From Anagrus nilaparvatae (taxonomy: Eukaryota > Arthropoda > Insecta > Hymenoptera > Mymaridae): a DNA stretch of 64,000 nt. Numbering within the stretch: position 1 is the first letter of the stretch; each line of letters opens with the position of its first letter. Location: positions 19,774,501 to 19,838,500 of the forward strand of contig JAKSXM010000272.1 in NCBI GenBank assembly GCA_022575985.1, given 5' to 3'. The translations under genes and the position numbers were made by a program. Positions 22,486 through 33,640 of the stretch are shown one piece after another. Below the pieces are notes generated by a model. The model worked only from the letters and a program-made list of their open reading frames with translations, had not been told where the DNA came from and did no database searches.

Positions 22486-22671
22486 TTATACATCTGCGTT
22501 AATATCTAACATTGAATCATTTCCTGTAAAGAAATCATCGTTACCATTAGACATTTCATCTTCACAGACACTTTCGCTGGGAATTGGTCTTTGTCTAATA
22601 GAAACATTTGATCGCTGCATCTCTCTTAATCTCTTTGTAATCATTACAATATCCCCTACACATCGCAATTT
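22486..22671 (-). CDS. Possible 3'-terminal exon of an unrecognised gene
   Basis: After a T-rich stretch and AAG acceptor (TTCAATGTAAG), a frame of about 61 codons runs from HKKLRCVGDIVMITKRLREM through an acidic, serine/asparagine-rich tail ending SMLDINADV, stop at 22,486. AATAAA follows within 20 bases of the stop. The composition is much more protein-like than other short frames nearby. No upstream exon could be assigned, because the repeat R3 begins at 22,737. It could be a retained gene fragment or the end of a transposon gene. Confidence 0.35.
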   Translation of the reverse strand, partial: KLRCVGDIVMITKRLREMQRSNVSIRQRPIPSESVCEDEMSNGNDDFFTGNDSMLDINADV

Positions 22672-22736
22672 TTTATGCTTACATTGAAGATTTAAAAAAA
22701 AAAAATTAATTACGACTTTTTTCATTTTTTTTTTTA

Positions 22737-23775
22737 GATTTTGGGGTACTTATCACCCCCAGGGTTGCAAATATTGTTACTTTTTCGGCTGTAAAACGGA
22801 AAGGGGAAACAAAAAAACTTAGTAACGTTTTTTTCATTTTTTTAAATTTAGGGTAATTTTTACCCCCCCCCCCTTCCCGGCGAGGGGTTGAATTAATTTT
22901 TTGAAAATATTCTATCGTATATTTCTATAATTAAACCTTATATCTCAGTATCGGGGCCTAATCAATTTTTTTTTAATTTTAGGGTACTTTTCACGTCCGG
23001 GTTGCAAATATTGTTACTTTTTGGGCTGTAAATCGAAAAGGCGCAAAAAAAAGTTTAATAAAGTTTTTTTCATTTTTTTAAATTTAGGGTTAGTTTTCAC
23101 CCCCCACAGGTGTAATTAATTCCATAATAGTAAATATACGATAAAATATTTTCAAAAAATTAATACAAATACAAAAAAATATAAGGTCATATTTTTTGTA
23201 TTTTTTCTTATTCTGAGGGTAGTTTTAACCCCCCTATTATTCAACCTTATATCTCAATTTCAGGCCATAATAAAAAAAATAAATCTTCATTAATTTTTCA
23301 AAAAAAATGGCATTCATTTGGTAATTTTAGCAAAAATTCCAAAATATTTAAAAACAACGCCTAAAAAAGGGTAGTTTTTACTGTTTACAGGGTGTTTGAG
23401 AAATTTCTGACATTAAAATCGTAATCAGTGACCCAAAAAAACCCCTGGTACCTATTTTCACCAATATTCATTTAATATTGCCCGAGATATTAAATATTTA
23501 TTTATTTTTGTCCAAAAATAACAGTTTGGCCAATTTTCGCCACATTTGGGACCAAGAGCAACCAACCAAACTTGTTTACTTCTGAACTAGACACCTTTCT
23601 TGACAAATTCCAAAAAGTTTCAAGTTGATCTGACTTGCCAGTAATTACTGCTTCATTTTACCAAAAAATTTACTCCCTCTCTTGGATTATAAAGACAATA
23701 CAGTGCTTTAAAGCAATAAATTATAATATGCGCGTAAAATATAAATACATCATCTTTTATTCTTTATAAACTACC
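22737..23775. repeat. Dispersed repeat R3, copy 1
   Basis: Contains the phrase AGGGTTGCAAATATTGTTAC twice in tandem (about 240 bp apart), each with TTTTTTCATTTTTTTAAATT and a C-run. It then continues with CCTGGTACCTATTTTCACC, GGGACCAAGAGCAACCAACC and GACAATACAGTGCTTTAAAG. Other copies are at 31,067 and 58,600. Non-coding. Confidence 0.7.
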
Positions 23776-24712
23776 CCAAATTTTTAAAATAACTTTTTAG
23801 GTAAATAAAATTTTAAAAAATAGATAAGAAAATCTGATTGCCAGGGAAAAACGACACCAGAAGAAAAAAAAACTTATCTTTTTCCGATGAAATTTAGCCA
23901 AGTTATCGTCAATTTAAGATTTTACTCAAATTCGGCTTAAAAAAGATTCAGATTTTATTGAAAAAAGCCTGTTTCTGAACTTTAAACATGCATTACCCGC
24001 TTTATTTTCACCGTAAAATAATAATTTTTTTTTTAAAATCGATTAATTTTTCCCTACAAATTCATTTTTGGAAAAAAAAATCATTTTTATTGACTGAATT
24101 TCAATTTTTAGGTCAAAAGCCTTTGAAAACTGTAAGTAGCAAAATTTACTTAACACAGCTTTTGACCTAATAATTGAAATTTGGTCAATGAAACTGATTT
24201 CTTTCTTGAAGAAATGAATTCTCAGGAAAAAATTAGTTGATTTAAAAAAAAAAATTATTATTTTACGCTGAAAATCAAGCGAGTAATGCATGTTTAAAGT
24301 TGAGAAACAGGCTTTTTTTAATAAAATTTCAATCTTTTTTAAGACGTTTTTGAACAAAATCTTAAATTGACGATAACTTGGCTAAATTTCATCGGAAAAA
24401 GATAAGTTTTTTTTTCTTCTGGAGTGGTTTTTCCCTGGCAATCAGATTTTTTTATCCATTTTTTAAATTTTCATTTACCTAAAAAAATATTTTAAAAATT
24501 TAGGGTAGCTCAGATACGAAAAACGCGGTTTTTGACATAAAAGTGAAAAAATCTTTTTGGCACCTATCGCCGATTTCTTGTTCACGATTTTTTTCGGTTT
24601 TCTGAAGGTTTAAACTAACAGAAAACACGGGTCATAACGATGTGCCTTCAAAAAAAAAAATTACGATTCCAGGCTCAAATTAAGTAGCACTTTTTAAATA
24701 ATTGCTCATATA
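23776..24712. mobile_element. Large palindromic (foldback) element FB, copy 1
   Basis: The left arm, from about 23,776 (ATTTTTAAAATAACTTTTTAGG, ATCTGATTGCCAGGGAAAAA, ATTTAGCCAAGTTATCGTCA), is repeated in reverse to about 24,510, with the centre near 24,138 between the two GGTCAAAAGC / GCTTTTGACC phrases. The right side continues into AGCTCAGATACGAAAAACGC and TCGCCGATTTCTTGTTCACG. Related palindromes are at 49,205-49,600 and 51,984-52,540. Frames inside are shadows of the arms. Confidence 0.7.
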
Positions 24713-25237
24713 CCCTATTTTGGTCCAAATAAGGCAAATTTAATTAAATCCGCAATTTAACGCCCCTTTAAATATCTCTAAATTGACTAAGAAGCTAGTT
24801 TTTTGATTGGTCATAGATTATCAAAAATCTCCTAGTGATTATATTATAATATATGTTATGTACAATATCCGAAATTGTATACAATCTCCGAAATAATTTG
24901 GTCTACGTCGCTATAACTAAAAAAATAAAACTTGTTCACATGGCTAATTTTGCATGGATAATTCGTAAACAAATTATATTTATATTATATTAATACAAAC
25001 TATAATTTTGATCTCGTGAAAATATTCAGTACCGAACGTTAAAAATTCAGTTATAAAAAATTATTTAAAGTATTTTAAATGCAATTTAAAATTTAAAAAA
25101 ATTTTTTAAAATTATTTGTCTTTGAAATTATTTGATTATTGCTAAATTAGCTATGTGAACAAGTTTAATTTAGTTAGCCACTTTACGCTAAACTCTTTCG
25201 GGAATCATACATAACATATAAACGTCTAAAAAAGTTA
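24713..25237. repeat. Copy of the tail segment of the duplicated block
   Basis: ATACCCTATTTTGGTCCAAA, CGCCCCTTTAAATATC and ACTTGTTCACATGGCTAATT, then CAGTACCGAACGTTAAAAAT, match 48,925-49,190; the first part also matches 35,305-35,390. It is absent at the corresponding place in the second block (52.8 kb), so it is an insertion or retained piece here. Confidence 0.6.
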
Positions 25238-25484
25238 TATGCATTTTAATGGATTTATACACTGAAAAAAATTCCGCTTGTGGTTAGCAGAATTTTTTTT
25301 CCATTTTTATTACCCTAAAGTTTATTTTTTACTTCTGAGGTTAACATTTTACTGTTGGATCTCATTTGGGGTCATATAAGCCTTTTTTTTTACAATTTCT
25401 CAATTTTTACCAGGTAAGGCAATTTTTCGCGGTTTGAATCTATTTGGTACTTCCAAATTCTATTTTTGTACTCGGAACTCAACT

Positions 25485-25690
25485 TTAAAATTAGAATATC
25501 ATTTAAGAAGTCAAGTTCTAAGGAATGAAGTTTTGCCAGGTCCCCAGTAAGAGCTGTTTTTCGTTCCGAGGATTTTTTTTACCTCCAGAGTATATTTTTA
25601 TGCCAGGATTTAATTTATCAGGCTGAATTTGTCCTGACGTGTACAATTATTCTAAATAATTTTTATTTTTTACTAATTAATATATTTTTG
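25485..25690 (+). repeat. Flanking direct repeat DR1
   Basis: TAAGAAGTCAAGTTCTAAGG.. through GCCAGGATTTAATTTATCAG to TGTCCTGACG..AATTATTCT. The same sequence in the same orientation recurs at 33,795, 46,815, 53,095 and 61,823. This copy lacks about 35 bp after CAGTAAGAG that the others keep. Confidence 0.75.
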
Positions 25691-25873
25691 GAAAAAATAT
25701 TTTTTGTATAAGATGCTGGAAAGAATCCTCCAGACTCCTTTTAAAATACAATATTTTACAAAAAATTTTCGTAATTATGATTAATGAAATTAAAAATTTA
25801 ATTTTTTTATTAATAAATAATTATTTTTTTTTTTTTTTATAAATAAATTTCATAAATTTTAAGTTTCTCCCTC

Positions 25874-25883
25874 TATATAAAAT
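25874..25883 (+). promoter_or_regulatory. TATA box of two-exon gene, copy A
   Basis: TATATAAAAT followed by a GC-richer stretch (ACCGGGCCCC, GGTCAGCGCTC) about 30-60 bases downstream, where transcription would start. Identical in copy B at 53,501-53,510. Confidence 0.6.
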
Positions 25884-26127
25884 ACCGGGCCCCTCTACTA
25901 CTTATACGCAATACGATTGGTCAGCGCTCAATTCATTTCTGCTCCCCACTCTTTAGCGCTCTCGACGTTGCATCTCAGAGTGCATCTTCGTGATTTAAAC
26001 TTTAAATTTCTTTGAACAGTTAACTAGTTCAGATCAATAAACGCTCTCTAAAATTTAAAAGTAAAATTTTAAATGTGATAAACTAACACTGTGATACAAT
26101 TAAAAATTTTAATACTTATTAAACTAC

Positions 26128-26221
26128 ATAGCTAATATTTTAGTAGCTAAAACCAGTGAAAGTTTTAATTACAGACTTTTAAAAATAAATAGCTATTATT
26201 TTAGTAGCTAAAACCAGTGAA
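26128..26221 (+). repeat. Tandem 33-bp motif in 5' UTR, copy A
   Basis: ATAGCTAATATTTTAGTAGC..GTGAA at 26,128-26,160 recurs at 26,189-26,221 with two or so changes. Preserved in copy B near 53,757-53,848. TTTAG..CTAAA inside can pair as a small stem. Confidence 0.7.
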
Positions 26222-26292
26222 TTTGAATAAATAAATTCAAATTAAAAAAAAAACTTTTAAATACAGAAAATTATTGTATTATCCAGAAAATA

Positions 26293-29061
26293 ATGGAACA
26301 AGAATCTTTTCTACCATTAAACATAAAAATAGAACCTGAAGAATACTTCTCGCATGACGAGGATGAGTCAATATCACGCTTCTCGTATGAAATGGATGGG
26401 TCAACACCACCCTTGTATGCAGAAATTGAGAATAATTTCGAGGAAGATGATCTTTCCAATAGGGTTGAAGGTGACCTTTATATGATAGGTAAGATGATAA
26501 TTATTTAATAATTATACATCATCATATTTTTTATTTCAAGAGAAATTTTGTTAAATTTGATTCGATTAAAATTTAATGATCTTTTTCATCTTACCCAAAA
26601 AAAATGCAACCAAAGATATTCTTTAAAAAATTGTGTAAAATGCTGAAACAGTAAATTATATTAAAAAAAAAAAATTGAGTTACTCTTTGTGAAAAAATTG
26701 CGTTTTTTTAATTATTAAAAAAAAAAAAATATTCATTTAAAAAAAAAAAAAAAGTTTCCTTAAATTTTTTCCTTAAAACCCAAGAAAATAATCAAATTTT
26801 AAATTAATTGATCATTATTTTATTATAAAATTTATATAAAAATACCTGTTTTACTCCATGTCAAAAAAATTTTAATTAAATAATATTTTTATTAAATGAT
26901 TCGCAATCAAATAAACAACAATGGACGTAATGAATATTAGAAATTGGAATATTAGACTAATTTTTATCATTTATTATAAATTATTAGAATTATTTTCTTT
27001 AATTAAATTTAAAATAATAAATTAGATTTTCTTTTCATAATTAAATAAATAATAGACAATTCTCTTTTTTATCTTTCAAAAAAATAAATAAAATGTTTTT
27101 TTAAATGTTCCTTTAAAAAATTTTTTACTAAATTTTAAGAGTATAAATTTTTTTTTTTTTTTATAAATATTTAAAGTATGCGTGAGAAAAAGATAAAATT
27201 ATTTTAATCTTAAATTTTTTTTTACCCAAACAATAAGATTTAAAAATAAAAAGATTAAATCGTAATTATTCCGAATTTGTCTCGACCATAAAAATGGGAC
27301 AGGTGACGCCCAAAAAATTTAAGGATTTAAAGCTTGTTATTATTCTATTGTTTAATAAAATAGGATTTCTTAGGTATTAACCGGATTATTATGAATATTT
27401 TGAACGAAATTATTTCTTTTTTTTCTGTCCAATTTAAAAATTTTTGTTCGTAAATTTTAAAAAATAAAAAAAAACTTAAACTGTAAGTGCAATATTTTTT
27501 ATTGTAAAATGTCTGGCCGGAAATTATGATACATTTGGTCTAGAATAAGTTTTTTGAATCGATAAATTTCGGAAATCTTGGGGTCCCTTCAAATTTGCAA
27601 ATTTATCCTAAACAAAGTGTTTTTGCAAATTTAAGGTTACCGTATTTATTTTCAGCTTCTGGTTCCTCAAATCATTAATAAAGCAATTAAAGAGTGCAAA
27701 ATTTCATTATGATTTGTGAATATTTCGACAATTTGCGACTTGAGGCTGTTGCAATAATCTCCTAATCCACCATCGTCAACTTTCTTATCATCCGCAAAAA
27801 ATAACATACTAGCCAAAATCTTTTTAATTTGGCAAAATCTTGTTATTTTTGCACCAACACAATTTTTTTGATAAGAATATTGGAGGTGGCGAGGACAGAT
27901 TGTTAGAACAGCAGTCTCAAGTTCACTAAAACATTCAATTTCAGAGGTTAGCTTCACAATATTCACAAATCATAATAAAATTTCGCCTATCGTACATTTT
28001 CTGGATCTATTTTTTGAAATTTTAAGGAATTAGGGGTTGAAAAGAACTACATCACCCTTTTTGCAAAAACACTATTTTTTTCATTAAATAAGTATCATAT
28101 TAACTTCTCTCCCAGCGTTTTGACAAAAATTTAACTTTTTTCTTAAAATAATTTTTTAATTAAAAATAGTAGTAAAATCTTAATTCAAAAAAATATTTTT
28201 GATTTAAGGACTTTGAATAATTTCAAATTAGGCACTTAAAATAATTTGGGGTAAAGCTGTTGGAGGTCAACATGCCTCATGCTCGTTATTTATATTAAAA
28301 GACCGGTTATAAGTTTTTTTTTGTAGACTTTTTATTGTCAGTTGCGCAAAATATTGTATTTTTATTTTGGAAAATGTATTTTTTATTGGGATTAAAGCTT
28401 TTTTAAATACGTAATTAAAAAAAAGTATATTAAAGTAATAATTAAAATTTTAAATTATTAAATATTTACACTTTCATAAAAATTCAAAGCAAATTTCAAA
28501 TAAATCAGCACATCCTTATTATTTTTTTTACACCTTTAACCACTAGTAACGAAAAGTACTATATTTAATTTGCACGAAATAATTAAAATATAAAATTTAA
28601 AATAAAATATGATGATAAAAAATACTAATGCAAAAAGAATTCTATAGATCATTGAGATTTAATTGAATTTTTTTCGAATTACAGATTTATTAATTAGAAA
28701 TGGACACCTTCCAAAATCAATTTATCATAAGATGCCATTACGTGAAGTTCCAATGCCATTTTGTAGTAGTCTCCAATTGCCAGAAGTTCCAACTGTCCAA
28801 AACATGGTGCCATTGGAAAATAATATTATGAATTCAACAATGCCATTAGTCAATACAGTTCCATTTTACCATGAAATGATGCCATTATGTAATAAACTTC
28901 CAATTTTCCAAAAAAATAATAAAAATGCAAAAAAAGTTGATTATATTAAGTTAAGAAATGGCAAAATAGTCAAAAAAAAGCTCAGAAGAAAGCCTTCAAA
29001 AAATAAAGTTTTAATTCGAAAAAGTTTTGGATCAAATAACTATTTTAGAAATAAAGTGTAG
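26293..29061 (+). CDS. Two-exon gene of unknown function, copy A (190 aa)
   Basis: Exon 1 is 26,293-26,488 (donor GTAAGA) and exon 2 is 28,685-29,061 (acceptor TTACAG), phase 1, 573 nt in all. The N-terminal third is acidic, starting MEQESFLPLN, with IKIE (a SUMO-consensus type motif), EEYFSHDEDE and MDGSTPP. The middle of exon 2 has a recurring M/V-P-L/F motif (KMPL, PMPF, MVPL, TMPLV, TVPF, MMPL). The C-terminus is strongly basic (KKKLRRKPSKNK), suggesting a nuclear or nucleic-acid-binding role; this is inference only. No signal peptide or membrane span. A TATA box lies about 410 bp upstream and AATAAA at 29,264. I do not recognise the family. Copy B has an identical exon 2 and an exon 1 altered only by in-frame indels, which argues that the gene is real and constrained. 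Confidence 0.75.
27667..27966 (-). CDS. Unrecognised open frame antisense in the intron (copy A only)
   Basis: About 99 codons, opening at GTG with no ATG, so it is probably an exon or fragment if real. The text has mixed composition with cysteines (CPRHLQYSYQKNC), KKILASMLFFADDKKVDDGG and the end NEILHSLIALLMI. In copy B the last 20 or so codons persist near 55,325-55,390, but the rest is missing. No domain recognised. The piece downstream (27,945-27,985) is an inverted echo of 27,700-27,730. Confidence 0.3.
   Translation of the reverse strand: MNIVKLTSEIECFSELETAVLTICPRHLQYSYQKNCVGAKITRFCQIKKILASMLFFADDKKVDDGGLGDYCNSLKSQIVEIFTNHNEILHSLIALLMI
28195..28320. repeat. M1 fragment
   Basis: GGACTTTGAATAATTTC, GGTCAACATGCCTCATGCTCG and AGACCGGTTATAAG match the right half of M1. 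Copy A only; copy B lacks this interval. Confidence 0.45.
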
Positions 29062-30221
29062 AATTTGGTATAAAATTTTTAAGTAAAATGCATGCTAATG
29101 GAGTAAATAGTTTTTTGAAAAAATTAGAATCAAAATAAAAAAGAAATGATAATGTTTTTTGAAATTTCTTTTAATTGTAGTCATTTTTGTATAGCTTTTT
29201 TAAAATTTAAGTGTAAATATTTTAATTGATATATTTTTATATAAGTATTTGTATATATGTGTAAATAAAATATTTTTGTATAGTGATTAGATTTAAGTTG
29301 TAAATATTAAGGTTAAAAAAAAAAATTGGAAATACATTAAAAAAAATTAGTTATTTTAAGTAATTAGTCTATTTAGAATCAACTAAAATCTAAACTGCCT
29401 TATGTAAATAAAGTAAAAAATGTGATGCATTAAATCCAAAATTGTAAAAACGCGTGATAAAAATAGAAAAATAATTGTTAAATTATTAATTAATTAATTT
29501 TTTTTGTTGCAAAATAGCAAATTATCTTTGATTATGTAAATATGAAAAGTGAAAATGTAAAATAACATATTTTATCCAAACTGTATTTTTAGATAAAATT
29601 TTCATCATGTAAGTAAACAACTGTTATCTAATAATTTTGTAAATATTTTTTATATTTTTTTATAATAAATAATAAATTCTAAGTTAATTAAAAAGTTTCC
29701 TTTTAATTTTTACTCCTATTATGAGTTCCATATTTCCAGATAAAATATAATAGCACCTACCTTATTTAGACTCCCAAAAATTTCAAATACAAGTAAATAA
29801 TCAAGGTTAAAGAATTCAATTAAAGTATAGGTATTATATATTTTTTAAAAATGTTTATAATCATAATAATAATATGAGTAGTTTAAAATACAATTTTTAT
29901 TTTTAAATAATACTATAATTTTCCAAGAGTGAATAAGTGCATTTAACCCAGTTTCAGGTAATTCTGTAATTCCCAAATTTCACACAATTTTCAATTTTTG
30001 AAAATTTAAAAAAATATATAATCATTTTTTTAAATTAAATTTGTAAATTAGAAAAAATAAAATAATTTGAATATTTTTAAATATTGGAAAGTTATGAAAT
30101 TACTTCAAACTCTACAAATTTGCACCGGCGCTTACGTGATAACAGCTTCTTTCCTTAAACTATTTGATAACATCAAGAGGAAACAAAATTGATTCTATGA
30201 GATATAAAATTTTATCTTTAA
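29062..30221. other. 3' UTR and AT-rich spacer, copy A
   Basis: A polyadenylation signal AATAAA lies at 29,264-29,269 after GTGTA. Beyond it is AT-rich sequence shared with copy B. No other gene seen. Confidence 0.5.
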
Positions 30222-30386
30222 TTAGTATAAAACGATCATTTTCATTTTATTAAAGCAAGGTTCCAAACTAACTTCCTCAACGTATATTTTTGAAACGTTT
30301 TTATCTTGACGTTTAATTTTGGAATTAAATAATTTATTAATCATATCGATTAAACTTTTAACCTTTTCAACGGTCATCAACGACAT
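30222..30386 (-). CDS. Short unrecognised frame, copy A (54 aa, earlier stop than copy B)
   Basis: Starts MSLMTVEKVKSLIDMINKL and continues with NSKIKRQDKNVSKIYVEEVS. Copy B (57,265-57,456) has the same frame but reads through the position where this one has TAA, ending nine codons later. The two differ by both silent and replacing changes, so constraint is not obvious. May be an exon fragment. Confidence 0.25.
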   Translation of the reverse strand: MSLMTVEKVKSLIDMINKLFNSKIKRQDKNVSKIYVEEVSLEPCFNKMKMIVLY

Positions 30387-30476
30387 TGATAAATTGTTAC
30401 ATCATTAAAAACGTCCCCTTTTTCAGAGTTTTTTGCAATATTTTGCAACTACAGCTAAATTGGTCAAACAATTTTT

Positions 30477-30815
30477 AACATGGAACATGTTCATAGATAC
30501 CTGAAAAAGGCCAACAGCACAGGGGGGTAGGCGTAAAATGTACGTTTTCAGGGGGTGGGGAAGGAATCAAATGGACTTAAATTATTTTTGATTTAGTATT
30601 CAAAATAATTCAGCTTCAAATACTTAAATTAATTTCAAATTAGTAATTAGTATTTAAATTATTTTAAATCAGGGACGTAAAATAATTTTAATATGAAGCT
30701 TATAATAATTTATCTAAATGGACTTAAAAGAATTCGGGATATAAGTTAAAGCTGTTATAGGTCAACATACCCCATGCTCGTTAGTTGTGTTAAATCACAG
30801 ATTATAGGTTTTTTT
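30477..30815. mobile_element. MITE-like element M1, copy A
   Basis: Starts TTAACATGGAACATGTTCAT and ends ACATACCCCATGCTCGTTAG plus TTAAATCACAG. It contains AGGGGGGTAGGCGTAAAATG and GTACGTTTTCAGGGGGTGGG. Counterpart at 57,547 in copy B. Confidence 0.65.
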
Positions 30816-31066
30816 TTGTCAACTTGTTATTGTCAGTTGTCGGAAAAATTCCTTACTAAATTCTAATTTCAAAACTAGCTATAACTTATAAAATAATCAA
30901 TAATAAAAAATTATTTCAAAACTATTCAAATCTGACTTCAGATTAATATTCTCCAGAAAGTTTTACACTTTATTATGGAAATTCTGATGTCTTCAGAAAA
31001 TTTTACGTTAATCTTTACATTTCTTTTTTTTATCTTTTTCTCTTAAATTCTTCTGAAGACATCGGA

Positions 31067-31800
31067 TTTATCACCCCCAGGGTTGCAAATATTGTTACTT
31101 TTTCGGCTGTAAAACGGAAAGGGGAAACAAAAAAATTTAGTAACGTTTTTTTCATTTTTTAAAATTTAGGGGTAGTTTTAACCTCCCCCCCTGGGGAGGG
31201 GTGTAATTATTTCCATAATAGTAAATATACGATAAAATATTTTCAAAAAATTAATCCAAATACAAAAAAATATAAGGTCATATTTTTTGTATTTTTTCTT
31301 ATTCTGAGGGTAGTTTTAACCCCCCTATTATTAAACCTTATATCTCAATTTCAGCCCATAATAAAAAAAATAAATCTTCATTAATTTTTCAAAAAAAATG
31401 GCATTCATTTGGTAATTTTAGCAAAAATTCCAAAATATTTAAAAACAACCCCTAAAAAAGGGTAGTTTTTACTGTTTACAGGGTGTTTGAGAAATTTCTG
31501 ACATTAAAATCGTAATCAGTGACCCAAAAAAAACCCTGGTACCTATTTTCACCAATATTCATTTAATATTGCCCGAGATATTAAATATTTATTTATTTTT
31601 GTCCAAAAATAATAGTTTGGCCAATTTTCGCCACATTTGGGACCAAGAGCAACCAACCAAATTACTGCTTCATTTTACCAAAAAATTTACTTCCTCTCTT
31701 GGATTATAAAGACAATACAGTGCTTTAAAGTAATAAATTAAAATATGCACTTAAAATATAAATACATCATCTTTTATTCTTTATAAACTAATAAATTATT
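31067..31800. repeat. Dispersed repeat R3 in copy A
   Basis: Single-unit version: ATCACCCCCAGGGTTGCAAA, GGGTAGTTTTAACCTCCCC, GTGACCCAAAAAAAACCCTG, GACAATACAGTGCTTTAAAG. It starts immediately after GACATCGGATTT; copy B has an extra 470 bp at this junction. Confidence 0.65.
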
Positions 31801-31905
31801 ACTTTTAAGAAGTTTTTACTATAACAATATAACTGAAAAACTTATATATATACATAGTTAATTACTTTTATAATTTAATGTATTTCAAAAACAATTTTTT
31901 GAGTA

Positions 31906-32229
31906 AAACTAATTTGATAAGTTTATTATGAATAATAAAACGATCTACATGGAACTAAAAATATATAACTTTTTTCATTATTGTTATCTGTGTTTCTGAG
32001 GACTGAGCCTCCCTTTGTCACACAGAATAATTATTGAAAAAAAGTTAGATGGTGTAAAAATTTTATTTTTTGATGTTAAAAATGTTTAAAAAATGATTAA
32101 AAAAATATTCTGTGTGACAAAGGGAGGCTCAGTCCTCAGAAACACAGATAACAATAATGAAAAAAGTTATATATTTTTAGTTCCATGTAGATCGTTTTAT
32201 TATTCATAATAAACTTATCAAATTAGTTT
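31906..32229. mobile_element. TA-flanked palindromic MITE, copy A (centre deleted)
   Basis: Arms of about 125 bp (AAACTAATTTGATAAG.. and ..CTTATCAAATTAGTTT) flanked by TA on both sides, as for Tc1/mariner-type elements. The loop of about 76 bases contains left-arm sequence (AAAAAGTTAGATGGTGTAAA) whose right-arm partner is missing here but present in copy B. Confidence 0.75.
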
Positions 32230-32689
32230 TATTTAATTAATTGGAACGTAAAACAGTATTTATACTGTTTACTCATTATTATTATAATTTTTTGAGTAAA
32301 TTAGAATTTATGTTTGTACCTGGTTTGGAAATATTGAAAAATAATGCTTTTATTAATAAACAAAAAGAAAAGTTTGAATCTTTCTTAATTTTCTTTAATA
32401 TAATTTTTTACTTTTTTAAGTGCATGCTAATATAAATTATTTTATCATGCACAACAGACATTAAATTAACTGCACTGTGATGAATAATAAACTTTTTAAA
32501 TTATAAACTTATTTGCTAAATCATAAAATAACATTTGAGTTTTCATAAATTTTCTAAAATATTATTTATGAGCTAATCTAATAATTTTTCGCAAAAAAGG
32601 ATAATTTGTAAATTATTTAAAAAATTTTCCTAACTCTCTACTGACTGTTCAAAATTCATAAAGTCAGCTTAACAACCTCGAAGGTTTAC

Positions 32690-33060
32690 AGGTGCAAGGC
32701 ACATAGCCCTGAGGTTCCGTAATCTCATTTGGTAAAAATAAATATTTTTAGACGAGATTAACAATGTATTTTACATATCTAAAAAAGCCTATTTTCTGCC
32801 CTAGGGAGACGGCTTTTTTATTTTAATTATTTTAAATATTTTTTGCCCATTATATGTAAAACTATATTTTAGAACACAGGACAAAATATGGGGTTTGACT
32901 TTTGCATGCTGTCTGCACTCGCTCGCTACGCTCGCTAGTGAATACAACTGCATGCAAAGCCGAAATCAATATTTTATCCCTTGTTTAATAAAGGATAAAA
33001 AGAGATTATTACAAGATTATTACATTATTACATCCTTATTACAACATAATTAAATTTTTC
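32690..33060. repeat. Hairpin and R5-type repeat, copy A
   Basis: AAAAAAGCC (32,781) pairs with GGCTTTTTT (32,811). Then TTTGCATGCTGTCTGCACTC and CGCTCGCTAGTG..CAACTGCATGCAAA make an imperfect inverted repeat at about 32,905-32,962, with ATCAATATTTTATCCC as in R5 at 12.2 kb. Confidence 0.45.
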
Positions 33061-33640
33061 TTTTTTTTTTATTCTGTTTATTTTGGTTTCTCAATGAGGA
33101 ACTTTTTGATTTCTTGGCATTTAAGCACGTTTTGGGACCTCAGGAAGCTAAAAAACCGGTTTTTAAAAAAAGTATGTATATGTGTATGTGTGTGTATGCG
33201 TGAGTGTATGTAACCGGTGAAATTTCACAACCATTAAAGAAATTAAGACCTAATTTTTTTTTCAAAAATTTTTTCATCAAAAAATCTCAAATTTTTTTTT
33301 TTTTTAATTTGGATGTAATACCTAATTTATTTCCATGAAAGTACTTTTATTTGAAAGTACAATTTTTACTTGATATCTCGAATCTGATAATTAATTTTTT
33401 GAAAATTTTTTACCCAAAATTTTCGCCACAAAAAATACAAAAAACAAAAATACAAAACGATTTTCCGGCTTTTTCGGATTGCGCGAGAATTTTTACAACC
33501 TAACTTTATATAGAAATATTTTTTAAATTCATTTTGGGCGTCCAGAAAATAAAAAGCAAACGGGAATTCGAAAAAAATCAAAACACCAAACACAGTGCAG
33601 TAGGTATTTTTTAAATCCAAGACATCGACCTCAGACTTGG
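33061..33640. repeat. Dispersed repeat R7, copy A
   Basis: GAGGAACTTTTTGATTTCTTGG, TTTAAGCACGTTTTGGGACC, a GTATGTGTGTGTATG run, then ATTTCCATGAAAGTACTTTT and TTGATATCTCGAATCTGAT. The reverse complement recurs as a multi-unit array at 51.0-51.98 kb. An 84-codon minus frame here (33,366-33,620) is identical in copy B but lies within this repeat and is not accepted as a gene. Confidence 0.55.

Noticed and set aside
24043..24357. 104-codon minus frame and neighbouring plus frame in the FB palindrome
   Set aside because: Mirror-image low-complexity text generated by the palindrome arms.
32241..32435. 64-codon plus frame identical at 60,262-60,456
   Set aside because: Opens with TTG rather than ATG, is low-complexity F/I/Y/K-rich, and identity is explained by the recent block duplication.
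32660..32822. tRNA-like or small RNA gene (GGTTCCGTAATC near a hairpin and T-run)
   Set aside because: Box B match is poor, no cloverleaf could be drawn, and the T-run stem is just AAAAAAGCC/GGCTTTTTT.
33366..33620. 84-codon minus frame identical at 61,394-61,648
   Set aside because: Lies wholly within dispersed repeat R7, whose other units at 51 kb do not keep the frame.
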